Positions 49,599 through 59,155 of a DNA stretch of 64,000 nt are shown here, one piece after another. The stretch comes from Colwellia sp. (lineage in GTDB: Bacteria; Pseudomonadota; Gammaproteobacteria; Enterobacterales; Alteromonadaceae): assembly GCA_013215465.1 (NCBI GenBank), contig JABSOW010000008.1, forward strand, positions 97,338-161,337, read 5' to 3'. The notes beneath the pieces are model-generated. The model did no database searches, was not told the DNA's origin, and saw only the letters and a list, made by a program, of their open reading frames with translations. Position 1 is the stretch's first letter; each line of letters opens with the position of its first letter. The translations under genes and the position numbers were made by a program.

Positions 49599-50845
49599 AG
49601 TATGTTAAACCTGTTTGGGCGGTAAGGGTGAATAGGAACTCTTGGCACTTTATTATTGAGCATATCAGTAATGATTAACCCAGTAATTGCACCTAATGTC
49701 ATACCGAGGTGTTGATGTCCGAAGGCATAAAGCACTCTTTTCGTTCTTGTCGCAAAGCCTATAACCGGTAATGAATCAGGTAAAGATGGCCGAAATCCTA
49801 ACCAGGTAGATTCTTCACGTGTGTCAATATTTGGTAACATTTGTTCGACCAGCGGTAACAGCTTTCTAATTTTATTATAATTAGGTGGTGCTTCAAGACC
49901 CGCGAATTCAACTTGACTTGTCATGCGTAATCCTGCTGACATTGGGGATAATACAAAATTATTCTCGCCATTAACGACTGGGCGATTTAGTAATGAGCTT
50001 GTTGATTGCGGTAACATCAAATGATATCCGCGCTCTGTTTCGAGTGGAATATTATCGCCTAACTGTTTTGCTAGTGTTCGTGACCAAGCTCCTGTGGCAA
50101 TAACAACTTGATCAGCAGACAATGTACCATCAGAGCTACTCATTTGTACTTGTTCATTGCTAATACTAATGGTATCAACAGAAAATGTTTTATAACAGCC
50201 ACCACGATTAACAAACAAGTCAACCATACCCTGAACTAAGCGTTGGGGGTCCACAATGCTCAAGCTATCTTTTTGATAAATACCATAATTAAAAATGGGC
50301 GCTAAATTAGGCTCTAAATCGCGAATTTGTGAGGCATTTAATATCTCGTATTTAGTGGCCATTTTGTCAAATAATTCTATTGAATGGCGTGTACTACTAG
50401 CAAAGCTTTTTTCTGATTGATAAACTTTCAACCAACCTGTTTCGCGAAATAACGAGGCAAGCTCAGAGTGTTCAGTTAACTCACGCCAGCTTGCTACTGC
50501 ATATTGTGAAATAGCATGTAGATGTGTTGCATTTTGATATGCCGCAGACGAACGACTTTGCCAAATAAAACGCATTAACCAAGGCATTATTTTATGAAAA
50601 TATGATAATGATATCGACAGCGGAGAGTTGGCTTGGCTGAGCATTTTAATAGCATCAAAAAAAACACCTGGCATTGCCGTTGGGGTACATGAGCCATTGA
50701 TGATAGCTCCAGCATTACCAAAAGAAGCACCAGAACAAGGCGCTTCGCGATCAATTAATGTCACATCATGGCCATCTTTTTGTAACGCTAATGCAGATGC
50801 AGCTCCAACAACCCCTGCACCTATTATGACAATTTTGTTGACCAT
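49595..50845 (-). CDS. dadA: D-amino acid dehydrogenase (DadA-like FAD enzyme)
   Basis: DadA-type enzymes oxidise D-amino acids to 2-oxo acids and pass electrons to quinones. The 416-residue protein starts with the dinucleotide motif IIGAGVVGAASALAL, then GASFGNAGAIING, and near the end GFRPSLPDSLPVIG and FGHQHLGMTLGAITG. AAGGAAG precedes the ATG. It leads a tight three-gene unit with an antiporter and a D-aminoacylase, so a D-amino acid (or D-hydroxyproline-like) substrate is likely. Confidence 0.9.
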   Translation of the reverse strand: MVNKIVIIGAGVVGAASALALQKDGHDVTLIDREAPCSGASFGNAGAIINGSCTPTAMPGVFFDAIKMLSQANSPLSISLSYFHKIMPWLMRFIWQSRSSAAYQNATHLHAISQYAVASWRELTEHSELASLFRETGWLKVYQSEKSFASSTRHSIELFDKMATKYEILNASQIRDLEPNLAPIFNYGIYQKDSLSIVDPQRLVQGMVDLFVNRGGCYKTFSVDTISISNEQVQMSSSDGTLSADQVVIATGAWSRTLAKQLGDNIPLETERGYHLMLPQSTSSLLNRPVVNGENNFVLSPMSAGLRMTSQVEFAGLEAPPNYNKIRKLLPLVEQMLPNIDTREESTWLGFRPSLPDSLPVIGFATRTKRVLYAFGHQHLGMTLGAITGLIITDMLNNKVPRVPIHPYRPNRFNIL

Positions 50846-51257
50846 AGTTACTTCCTTTTTACGATAACTGTATCAATTTAATACTAAATAGGCGAGACTT
50901 TAACGGTATCTTTTCTGCTTATTCTAGGACTAAACAATGAAAACTACTCCGTATTGGAGGGAGCATGCTACAAGAGTTGAATGCCAAAATGTAGCGTTGC
51001 TTCTAACGGTTGATATTGTGGCTCAGGTGTTGCGCGTTCAACGTCTTTGGGTACTAAACTAGGATTAAAGATGTTGGGAAAATCAACACGAGACACTGCA
51101 CTCGATGACCTTATTTTTGAAACATTTCCTTTGTATTCTGGTAACCCTTGGTTTATACCGGCAGTACTTGGATTACACAGGTTGTTGGACAGATTTGGAA
51201 TATAAAAAACCAACACCTCGGTGCTGGTTTTACTTTTTATAGATAATTTAATCGTTA
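50846..51257. other. Promoter region of the dadA unit with an unclear frame
   Basis: This 412-base stretch holds the TonB-receptor terminator at one end and the dadA promoter at the other. A minus-strand frame (50968-51216, ending QPLEATLHFGIQLL) has a protein-like composition but its ATG lies inside the terminator hairpin. It may be a gene remnant; I cannot identify it. Confidence 0.35.
51201..51231 (-). terminator. Terminator after the TonB receptor gene
   Basis: On the minus strand, AAAACCAGCACC and GGTGTTGGTTTT form a 12-bp stem (one G-T pair) with a very short loop, followed by TTTTTTAT at its 3' side. It lies 27-57 bases past the receptor stop. Confidence 0.85.
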
Positions 51258-53810
51258 TTAAAAACTATAAGTAGCTTTTGCATAGACAAAACGACCATTA
51301 AAGCCGTATGGTGACGTTGAAGCATATGAACGACCAGCAGGGGCGCCTTCAGCAACAGGACCATTATCGTCAGTCAAGTTATTAATACCGACAGCAAAAC
51401 CTGCTCCGTTATCAAAACTATAGGCAAATTCAGTATCCAAAAGAATAGCCGCATCGCCTTTAATATCTGGCCCATATTGGTTCCATTCGCCATAGTAGTT
51501 AGCTCTTGCCATGAATGACCATGAATCGACTAAATAGTTGACTGTAAATGAACCTTTATGCTCAGGTAACGATTTTTCTAAACGATTAATTTTTCTTTCG
51601 TTAACATTTGGACCAAATTTGTCTACCGTTGTCTCGGTCCAGTTATAAGCTAGCGAGTATTTCATATCACCACTGAACATCTCATTCGCGTAGTTAGCGA
51701 CAATATCGATGCCTTGGGTGGTGGTATCAAAATCGTTAGTAAAGAACTTAACACTTGATAAACCAATAGCATCGGTAACACCTAGGTCACTCAACTCTTG
51801 GCGATCTTGATCAGTTAAATCAATTTTAGACGTTTGCGTAATTCGGTCAGTTACCTCAATATTGAAATAATCTACCGTTAAGAAAAATTCATCTTGTTGA
51901 TAAACCATGCCCATGGCATAACTTATCGCTTCTTCAGGTGTTAATGCAACACCGCCAAACCTAGCTGAAACAGGGTTAGTGGGTGGTAACGTAGCAATAT
52001 CTTCTAATTCATTTTTTTCTATGTTCATTTGAGTTTGAACACTACGAACACTACTTTGGCCAATTGTTGGCGCACGAAAGCCAGTACTCACTGAAGCACG
52101 AATTTTAAATGCCTCATTGATGTCATACATGCCAGCAACTTTCCAGCTAAAATTGGATCCAAAATCGCTAAAATCTTCAGCTCTAAACGCTACTTGCGCT
52201 AAAAAGTCTTCAGTAAGATCTGCTTCCATATCTAAATAGGCAGCTTTACTTGTTCGTGAAGATGCTCCGGCATCGGCGGGTTTAAAACCTGGGAAGCCAT
52301 TTGAACCAATACTAAACCCTTGGGAAACTAAAGGACCAAGTTTCCATGAGGCTTCATCACCTGCGGTAATAGTAAAAGTCTCTTGTCTCACTTCGACACC
52401 ATAAGAGACCACTAAAAACTCTAAGCCCATTATTGATTCAAACTCTTTAGAAAAATCAGCATTAAGAGATTTTTCCAATTGGGCATAGGCTCCGGGGGTG
52501 AAAACAGTCGGAGTATTTGGTCCCATCGATGAGTTAATGGTATTACTCATGTGAAATTCAGTTGAATGCTCACCAACACTACCACTAAAGTCATAAGTAG
52601 TACCATCACTGAACTCACCACGCGTTCCCATTACTAAAGAAAGATCGACAACCTCACCACCAAAGAATGGGGTAAATCCACCAGGGAAACGCAGATTATG
52701 GGCATAACAGTTAGCCGCTTCTAAAGAAGCAAGTGCCGTCGCATCCGGAATACCGTCTTGGCTTAATCTAACGATTGGACAAGCTGAATTATCAACAGCA
52801 CCGGGGGTTAAATCACCCACTAATATGGTGTCAACGTTAGTAATGTCGTCACTATAAAATTCATCGTCTAAAGTAGGTCCATTAAAAACACCTCCTTTAT
52901 TAGTAGGATTACGGAAAAAGAAACCACCTTCAACGGTTTTTTCAGACCAATTACCAAACATATAAGCATCGCCACCATTAGCTAACTCAATGCCGGTATT
53001 TAAAAACAGTTTAAAGTCATCTGAAATTTCAGGTGAGCCCCATACTTGAGCAGGATCTGCTACCGCAGTATTGCCGGCATCAATAAGCCCTTGTGCATCA
53101 CTACGTTGGGTACTTCGGCTAGTCGGATCTTGTTGGTTAATTTCAAAACTAAAGTTAACAAAACCGTTATCACTAAAACCCAGACCAACATTACCTGAAA
53201 CCGTAACTTGATCACCATCGCCTTCAGAAAACTGACCCATTTTCAATTCAAACTGGCCGCCACTATCACTATCTTTTAGCACAAAGTTAATAACACCTGC
53301 TACTGCATCAGAGCCATATTGAGCAGATGCACCATCACGTAATACTTCAATCTGTTTTAAAGCAATAGCAGGAATAGTTGAAACGTCAGGGCTTTGAGCA
53401 CCATCGGCAATACCACCACCAGAGAAGGATATGATAGAGCCTTTATGACGACGTTTTCCATTAACTAAAATTAAGGTTGAGTCTGGAGACAGTCCTCGTA
53501 AGTTAGCTGGGCGTACTATGGTTGCACCATCCGAAATAGCTTGTGCACTGACATTATAGGAAGGGGTTACCGTTCTTAGCAACGTCGCCATATCAGATGA
53601 ACCATTGGCCATTAGCTCTTTGCTGCCAACAACATCAACCGGAACGGGAGAATCGGCAATTGATCTAGGTGCGGCACGAGAGCCAACGACAACGATAATT
53701 TCATCAATATCAGCTTTTTCTTTATCTTATTCAGCCGCTATAGTTGGCATTGCCACGCAAGACATTCCCATTGCTATAACTAAGCTTTTTAATTTGAATT
53801 TATTTGACAT
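51258..53810 (-). pseudogene. TonB-dependent receptor with in-frame stop after the signal peptide
   Basis: The ATG at 53810 begins a signal peptide (MSNKFKLKSLVIAMGM, then CVAMPTIAAE). Codon 28 is TAA (53727-53729). The frame then continues without break: DIDEIIVVVGSRAAPRSIADS (TonB box and plug start), LRGLSPDSTLILVNGKRRH, LRDGASAQYGSDAVAGVINF, and a beta-barrel ending FVYAKATYSF. Only one base change separates it from an intact receptor of about 850 residues. It lies upstream of, and probably serves, the D-amino-acid unit; uptake would be of a peptide or derivative. Could be dead, read through, or a sequencing error. Confidence 0.8.
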
Positions 53811-54270
53811 GTTTTTAATTCCTTAGCGAATTTTATTAGAACATATTTTTATTATTCCTTAATCTTCTCCCTGTATAAAAGATTAATTCTCCTATATTAC
53901 TAAATTAACATTACATAAATAAGACGATAATACAAAGTTTTCCTACTAGACAATAAAAACATAATGTAAGTTTACTCCTGTAATTTTTTACCTAATTTTC
54001 ATTGGTGGTTACACCTATCTAATATTGATACAAGCGAAAAAGCACAAGAATTTTCACATTAAGTTGTCGGCGTACCAGATTGCAATATGTTCTTTCAAAA
54101 AATGCAGAACAATTGTGAAATCTCGCCTCTATGGAAAAAAAACTTTACATTCAGTTAATATTGGAAGTATTCTTCCATTTTGATTAAAGGACTTAAACGT
54201 TAAAGGTCCATTTTTCAATGGATTAAATGATACTGGTATATTATTTATTATAATTCAACGGTGTATTCTT
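53811..54270. other. Divergent region between TonB receptor and ggt
   Basis: These 460 AT-rich bases carry the promoters of both genes. TGTTCT and AGAACA (about 54088-54111) form a weak 6-bp inverted repeat. No gene is visible and no regulator site can be named. Confidence 0.4.
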
Positions 54271-55923
54271 ATGAAATTTAAAGTTTTATTCGTTAGTGTA
54301 GTGTTTATTTATTCATCTCTTTTATTTGCGGGTAACCAGCAAGGGGCGGTTGCAATGCCTGATACCTATAGTGCAGACGCGGCTGTGCAAATATTAAAAC
54401 AAGGTGGTAATGCCATCGATGCAGCCATTACCGCGCAATTTGTTTTAGCTGTTACTTTACCAGAAGCGGGTAATATTGGCGGCGGCGGTTTTATGTTAGT
54501 ACATAAAGATGAGCAAGATGATTTTATTGATTATCGAGAAAAAGCACCCATAACAGCAAGTAGAGACATGTACCTTGATCAAAAAGGTGAGGTAATTCCT
54601 TACAAATCTGTATATGGTGTTTTTTCATCTGGCGTTCCCGGAACTGTATCAGGTATGTGGTTAGCTCATCAAAAACATGGCTCTCTGCCATGGAAAACCT
54701 TAGTACAACCTGCGGTTGATTTAGCTGAGCAAGGTTTTATTGTGCATCCGAAATTAGGACGCTATATCGAACGTTATATTAAGCGTATGGAGAAAAAAGG
54801 CCTTGTAGTTAACTTTGCTGAATATTTCTCTAAAGCGAAATCGAATAAACTTTTTAAGCAACCTGAGCTTGCTAAAACAATGGTTCGTATTCGAGATCAT
54901 GGTATGCAAGGGTTTTATCAAGGTAAAACCGCTGATTTAATTGCTGACTTTATGAAAAAAAATGGTGGTTTGATCAGCCATAAAGATTTAGCTGCTTATC
55001 AAGCAAAATCAAGAATACCCCTCAGCGCCAATTGGAATGGTTACAAAGTTTTAACATCGCCACCACCAAGCTCAGGTGGTATTGCTATTTTACAGTGGCT
55101 TAAAATGTATCAACTAAAAGCGCCAGCGAAACAAGTAGCTCATAATTCAACTTTGTACATGCATTTATTAGCTGAGATAGGTAAACGTGTGTTTGCCGAT
55201 CGTGCAGAATATTTAGGTGACCCCGATTTTATTGATGTTCCACAACAACAGTTAATTTCAGATGATTACCTTGCTTTACGTTCGAAAGATATAACATTTA
55301 ATAAAATATCAATAACTGAAAAAATCAAAACCAGTATTATTGAAAGCGAAGAAACCACACATTTTTCTGTGGTCGATAAATGGGGTAATGCCGTATCAAA
55401 TACCACTACGTTAAACTTAGGATTTGGTAGTGGCATGGTGGTTACTGGCGCAGGCTTTATTTTGAATAACGAAATGGATGATTTTAGTGCTAAACCAGGT
55501 GTTGCAAATGTCTTTGGAGCCTTAGGTGGTGTGGCGAATGAAATCCAACCACAAAAACGTATGCTTTCATCAATGACTCCGACCATAGTGCTAAAGGACG
55601 ATAACCTTTTTATGGTGACAGGCTCACCAGGTGGTACCACTATTATCAGCTCAGTGTATCAGTCTATTCTAAATGTTATTGAATATGACATGACTGCCAC
55701 TCAAGCGGTAAATGCTTCACGTTTTCATCACCAACTTTGGCCAAAAAATATTATTCGTCACCATAATGGTATTCGCAACGAGGTCAAAACTGAGTTAAAA
55801 ACTATGGGGTATGAACTAGATAATCGCCGTTTTGGTGATATGCACATTATTGTAAACCGCGATGGTCAATTAGAAGCGGGTTCGGAAGCTAGTGGTCGTG
55901 GTAAAGCAATAGTCATTCATTAA
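54271..55923 (+). CDS. ggt: Gamma-glutamyltransferase (periplasmic)
   Basis: The 550-residue precursor has a signal peptide (residues 1-21, ending LLFAG), the large subunit start with GGNAIDAAITAQFVLAVT and EAGNIGGGGFMLVH, and the autocleavage site before Thr in ESEETTHFSVVDKWGN. The small subunit keeps NNEMDDFS and GSPGGTTIISSVYQ. The enzyme cleaves gamma-glutamyl bonds of glutathione and peptides, releasing amino acids. It is divergent from the TonB receptor, adding a hydrolase to this peptide-scavenging locus. Confidence 0.94.
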   Translation: MKFKVLFVSVVFIYSSLLFAGNQQGAVAMPDTYSADAAVQILKQGGNAIDAAITAQFVLAVTLPEAGNIGGGGFMLVHKDEQDDFIDYREKAPITASRDMYLDQKGEVIPYKSVYGVFSSGVPGTVSGMWLAHQKHGSLPWKTLVQPAVDLAEQGFIVHPKLGRYIERYIKRMEKKGLVVNFAEYFSKAKSNKLFKQPELAKTMVRIRDHGMQGFYQGKTADLIADFMKKNGGLISHKDLAAYQAKSRIPLSANWNGYKVLTSPPPSSGGIAILQWLKMYQLKAPAKQVAHNSTLYMHLLAEIGKRVFADRAEYLGDPDFIDVPQQQLISDDYLALRSKDITFNKISITEKIKTSIIESEETTHFSVVDKWGNAVSNTTTLNLGFGSGMVVTGAGFILNNEMDDFSAKPGVANVFGALGGVANEIQPQKRMLSSMTPTIVLKDDNLFMVTGSPGGTTIISSVYQSILNVIEYDMTATQAVNASRFHHQLWPKNIIRHHNGIRNEVKTELKTMGYELDNRRFGDMHIIVNRDGQLEAGSEASGRGKAIVIH

Positions 55924-55927
55924 TTCG

Positions 55928-56051
55928 CTAGTGTAGTTTATAAAAAGAGGATGTAGATATGCATTGCTCAAGAGCGAAGTCTTGAATTGATAAGTCACTG
56001 TTATTTTGAGCCTGAAACAGGGTAAGGCATTGTTGTTGGTTTCGTCGCATG
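55928..56051 (-). mobile_element. IS66-type accessory transposase gene remnant
   Basis: Behind a perfect AAGGAG on the minus strand an ATG at 56051 starts MRR; after a one-base frameshift in an A-run the frame reads NQQQCLTLFQAQNNSDLSIQ and DFALEQCISTSSFYKLH. This matches, from memory, the start of IS66-family TnpA (pattern RR.QQQW..L...Q..SGLS...FC). It is cut after about 40 codons and lies between ggt and a 5'-truncated AhpD-like gene, so an insertion may have removed that gene's start. Confidence 0.5.
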
Positions 56052-56140
56052 GTGATCTCCTTAAAAAGTTAAAGAGATCATACGCAAATGTTGTTTTCTA
56101 AGGAATATATCAAGAGCTTAAAATTATTGATGAATCATTT

Positions 56141-56500
56141 ATGGTGGTGTTGAGGTACAGGGTCTCAGTGATAAATCAATGCGCTTACTGCATTGAAATG
56201 CATTTTAAAGAAGCGGTTGCCGCGGGTGAAAGTAAATTACGTGTTTATTCATCATTTGCATGGCAAGAAACGAGTTTTTATAATGGGTCTGAGCAAGCAT
56301 TATTGGCATGGACTGAATCTGTTACCATGCTAAATGACACTACCGCGCAAAGGCAACAATCGTTTACTAACCTAAGTAAATATTTCAGCCAAGATGATAT
56401 TGCCAATTCAAGCTTATCAATCATAAAAATTAATTCTTGGGTTCGTCTGGCAAAACCTTTTGGTTTCGAGGCTGGAGCTTATCAAGTTGGGCAACATTAA
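56141..56500 (+). CDS. AhpD-like alkylhydroperoxidase / carboxymuconolactone decarboxylase domain, 5'-truncated
   Basis: The 119-residue frame has the redox pair in INQCAYCIEMHFKEAVAAGE, then SSFAWQETSFYNGSEQALLAW, as in AhpD-like peroxidases. Family members normally have 20-40 more residues before this motif. The same frame upstream of the ATG reads ELKIIDESF, homologous in position, back to a TAA, so the original start is lost. A decayed IS66 gene lies just upstream. It may still be expressed but is probably a fragment. Confidence 0.6.
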   Translation: MVVLRYRVSVINQCAYCIEMHFKEAVAAGESKLRVYSSFAWQETSFYNGSEQALLAWTESVTMLNDTTAQRQQSFTNLSKYFSQDDIANSSLSIIKINSWVRLAKPFGFEAGAYQVGQH

Positions 56501-56511
56501 CAGATGCACTA

Positions 56512-56536
56512 TCCGGTAGCGTTTTTCGCTATCGGA
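56512..56536. terminator. Hairpin between the AhpD fragment and minE
   Basis: TCCGGTAGCG (56512-56521) and CGCTATCGGA (56527-56536) form a 10-bp stem with one mismatch or G-U pair and a loop of five T. It lies between convergent genes; without a clear T-tract its terminator strength is uncertain. Confidence 0.5.
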
Positions 56537-56625
56537 CATTACATTAATGCCTAAATTATCAACTTTTCAAAGACAGCTGAGCTACAAGCTCAAAAGTAAT
56601 TGGCTCTAGTTAAGCCAAACTCAGG

Positions 56626-56904
56626 TTAATTAGTACTATGCTCATCATGCAATTCAATATTTAGCTCTAGCACGTTTAAATTACCGTCTTTTTTATCAAG
56701 GTTTATCGAGAAGCTTTCATCTGATACTTTAATGTATTTACGTAAAACATTAAGAATATCCTCTGTGAGTTCTGGTAAATAATCGGGTTGTTTATTTCGA
56801 CTATGACGCTCATGCGCGACAATAATTTGCAGACGTTCTTTAGCTTTAGAAGCCGTTGTTACCTGCTTTTCTTTTTTACGTAAAAAATAATCAAGTAATG
56901 CCAT
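56626..56904 (-). CDS. minE: Cell division topological specificity factor MinE
   Basis: MinE drives MinD off the membrane, producing the pole-to-pole oscillation that places the septum. The 92-residue protein starts MALLDYFLRKKEKQVTTAS (membrane and MinD contact region) and continues AKERLQIIVAHERH. A longer frame begins at 56976 inside minD, but the ATG at 56904 follows GGAGG and matches family length. It lies one base after the end of minD. Confidence 0.95.
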   Translation of the reverse strand: MALLDYFLRKKEKQVTTASKAKERLQIIVAHERHSRNKQPDYLPELTEDILNVLRKYIKVSDESFSINLDKKDGNLNVLELNIELHDEHSTN

Positions 56905-56905
56905 A

Positions 56906-57715
56906 TTAACCTCCAAATAAGCGACTAAGAATGCCTTTTTTCTCAACCTGTAAAAATCTAAATTCAACCGTTTCACCTAACAGACGTTCAATAACATCTT
57001 GATAAGCTTTTCCCGCATCACTCATCGTATCTAAAATCACTGGCTCACCGGCGTTCGATGCCTTGAGTACTGCTTGTGATTCTGGAATAACACCTAGCAA
57101 AGGTATTGAGAGAATATCTTTAACATCCTCAACACTTAACATTTCACCCTCTGCCACTCGTTTAGGTGAATAACGGGTTAATAATAAATGCTCTTTAATT
57201 GGCTCTAAACCAAGTTCCGCTCTACGTGAGCGACTTGCTAACATACCTAAAATGCGATCAGAGTCACGTACCGATGACACTTCAGGATTGGTGGTTACTA
57301 TCGCTTCATCAGCATAATAAAGCGCCATCATAGCACCAGCTTCAATACCTGCTGGAGAGTCACACACAATAAAGTCATAGCTTTTACCAAGCTCTTCCAG
57401 CACCTTACCTACATTTTCTTTATTTAACGCATCTTTATCACGTGTTTGCGAAGCTGGTAATATAGATAAGCTGCTAACCCGTTTATCTTTAATTAGTGCC
57501 TGATTCAAGGTTGCTTCACCATTAATCACATTAACAAAATCGTAAACAACGCGACGCTCACAACCCATGATCAAATCAAGATTTCGTAAACCTATATCAA
57601 AATCAATTAAGACTACTTTATGACCCTTTAACGCCAAACCAAGACCAATTGCAGCACTTGATGTGGTTTTACCAACACCGCCTTTTCCTGATGTAACCAC
57701 TATTATTCTTGCCAT
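56906..57715 (-). CDS. minD: Septum-site determining ATPase MinD
   Basis: The 269-residue protein has the deviant Walker A motif TSGKGGVGKTTSSAA, DFDIGLRNLD and CDSPAGIE, and ends with the amphipathic membrane-binding helix EKKGILSRLFGG. It dimerises on ATP at the membrane, recruits MinC, and is released by MinE. Order minC-minD-minE is canonical. Confidence 0.97.
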   Translation of the reverse strand: MARIIVVTSGKGGVGKTTSSAAIGLGLALKGHKVVLIDFDIGLRNLDLIMGCERRVVYDFVNVINGEATLNQALIKDKRVSSLSILPASQTRDKDALNKENVGKVLEELGKSYDFIVCDSPAGIEAGAMMALYYADEAIVTTNPEVSSVRDSDRILGMLASRSRRAELGLEPIKEHLLLTRYSPKRVAEGEMLSVEDVKDILSIPLLGVIPESQAVLKASNAGEPVILDTMSDAGKAYQDVIERLLGETVEFRFLQVEKKGILSRLFGG

Positions 57716-57743
57716 AGACCAAATATCCTTTATAAGTTAATAA

Positions 57744-58478
57744 TTAAATAAGTTTTGATGACGTTAGTTCGCTATCAGTCAAGTGAATATATACTGGTGC
57801 ACCCCAGTGTTGCTCCATTGATTCACTCAGCCAATAGTTACCATTAATAGAAACCAGTTCAGCTTCAAGGTGTTGGCAATATATTTGCGCTTTATGATGC
57901 CCTGTTGCACCGGCAATTGCTCTGCCGCGTAATGAGCCGTAGACATGAATATTACCATCGGCAATCACTTCAGCGCCTGCTGAAACTGAGCCAATAACCA
58001 CTAAATTTTGATCTTTAGCATAAACTTGCTGTCCAGAGCGAATTTGTCCCCGGTGAACTTTGTCAGTGTATAAGTGACGTTGAGGTGGAATGGCTTTTGT
58101 TTTAGGCTCTGTTGCTACAGGCTCTTCTACAATAGCAGTTTTTTCCGAGCTATTTACTTTCGAAGGATTAGTTTTCATCGTATTAACAAAAGAAAAACCC
58201 TGTTCGCGAATAAGCTTACGTTGCTCTTTCGCCACCGAGCCAGTAAAACCGACGAAGGTAAAATTGAATTCTTCAATTAATGTTTTTATTGCTTGATAAT
58301 CAATTGAGCATTCTAGTTGTTCAATACTAACAACAAGAGGAACTAGATAAAAAAAATCAGGTGCCTGCGCAACTTTTCTGGCTAAATCAGCACGAATATC
58401 TGCTAATTTTGACGTTCTTAAATGTAAAACAGACAGGGTAAAGCTTGACCCTTTAAATTCAATACTGGCATCAGCCAT
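57744..58478 (-). CDS. minC: Septum-site determining protein MinC
   Basis: MinC inhibits FtsZ ring formation away from midcell. The 244-residue protein has the N-terminal FtsZ-binding domain (about 1-110), a linker rich in T, E and P, then the C-terminal right-handed beta-helix that binds MinD ([37 protein letters not shown]). It is the first gene of the min unit. Confidence 0.95.
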   Translation of the reverse strand: MADASIEFKGSSFTLSVLHLRTSKLADIRADLARKVAQAPDFFYLVPLVVSIEQLECSIDYQAIKTLIEEFNFTFVGFTGSVAKEQRKLIREQGFSFVNTMKTNPSKVNSSEKTAIVEEPVATEPKTKAIPPQRHLYTDKVHRGQIRSGQQVYAKDQNLVVIGSVSAGAEVIADGNIHVYGSLRGRAIAGATGHHKAQIYCQHLEAELVSINGNYWLSESMEQHWGAPVYIHLTDSELTSSKLI

Positions 58479-58554
58479 AATGAAATTTCCCTAAAATAAA
58501 CAACTATCTAAATATGATTCAACTAAACATAATTCAATTAAAGATAAAGTTGTC

Positions 58555-58594
58555 AGTATTGCCGATTCATTAACTACCCGACAACGGCAATACT
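58555..58594. repeat. 10-bp stem inverted repeat between zapA and minC
   Basis: AGTATTGCCG (58555-58564) is mirrored by CGGCAATACT (58585-58594). It lies in the 150-base gap between zapA and minC and could end zapA transcripts or influence minC expression. Confidence 0.5.
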
Positions 58595-58615
58595 AAAAAA
58601 GTGAAAGTGGCTATA

Positions 58616-58639
58616 ATACCAATCGGACTAATTAATCCG
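58616..58639. repeat. Half unit of the ATACCAAT repeat abutting zapA
   Basis: ATACCAATCGGACTAATTAA and the next bases repeat the left arm of the elements at 36547 and 40889 and contain the near-palindrome CGGACTAATTAATCCG. It overlaps the zapA stop codon. Confidence 0.55.
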
Positions 58640-58925
58640 TTTGATATAACGCACTTTTCAATGTGGAGATCAAAGCATCTTGTCCGTGTTGATAACGCTT
58701 AATTTCATTATTTGCCATTAATAGTGAATAACTTAAATTAACTGACGCAACCAATAAAGCACGCTCGCTGCTAGCCATGCCCTTTTGTTGTTTGATATCA
58801 TCACACATAGCCGCTAGGCTATCAACTGCTTGCTTTAAACCCTCTGCTTGTTCAGCTGAGCAAGAAAACTGGTGTTGCTTACCCATAATTTCAATGCTGA
58901 TCCCTTTAGGGTCTTCAGCAAACAT
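58632..58925 (-). CDS. zapA: Cell division protein ZapA
   Basis: ZapA bundles FtsZ filaments. The 97-residue protein has the family start VEIMGKQ-like segment (ISIEIMGKQHQFSC) followed by helices forming the dimer/tetramer coiled coil (EGLKQAVDSLAAMCDD). Its start overlaps the preceding gene's stop by one base. In many gammaproteobacteria 6S RNA follows zapA; the 150-base gap here is too small and lacks its features. Confidence 0.92.
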   Translation of the reverse strand: MFAEDPKGISIEIMGKQHQFSCSAEQAEGLKQAVDSLAAMCDDIKQQKGMASSERALLVASVNLSYSLLMANNEIKRYQHGQDALISTLKSALYQTD

Positions 58926-59155
58926 TAACTAACTACTTCTGCACTTTGTAATTTACCTAATAGGCTTGTTAATACATCGTTTGTCTGCGTTTGTTTTCCT
59001 TCATTTTCAAGTATTTCAAGTTGCAAAGTTTCATTTTCATCGACAAGCACTGATTTTTGTTGCTCTAGTTCTACTACTTTGCTTTGTAGTTGGTTATTTT
59101 TATCAATGATGCGTTCAATCAGTTGTTCGAGTTGAGGGAGAGTATTTTCTAACAT
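58925..59155 (-). CDS. Small coiled-coil cell division-associated protein (TIGR02449/ZapB-like)
   Basis: The 76-residue protein is almost entirely heptad coiled coil (LEQLIERIIDKNNQLQSKVVELEQQK). Proteins of this type sit immediately upstream of zapA in pseudomonads and relatives. The one-base overlap with zapA implies joint production. A role with the Z ring is inferred from context. Confidence 0.85.
   Translation of the reverse strand: MLENTLPQLEQLIERIIDKNNQLQSKVVELEQQKSVLVDENETLQLEILENEGKQTQTNDVLTSLLGKLQSAEVVS

Noticed and set aside
50968..51216. 82-codon minus-strand frame with protein-like composition
   Set aside because: Its ATG lies inside the TonB-receptor terminator hairpin, there is no ribosome site, and I recognise no family. 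Mentioned only in the gap note.
58479..58631. 6S RNA gene after zapA
   Set aside because: The gap is only about 150 bases and shows two unrelated inverted repeats, not the long central-bubble hairpin of 6S RNA.
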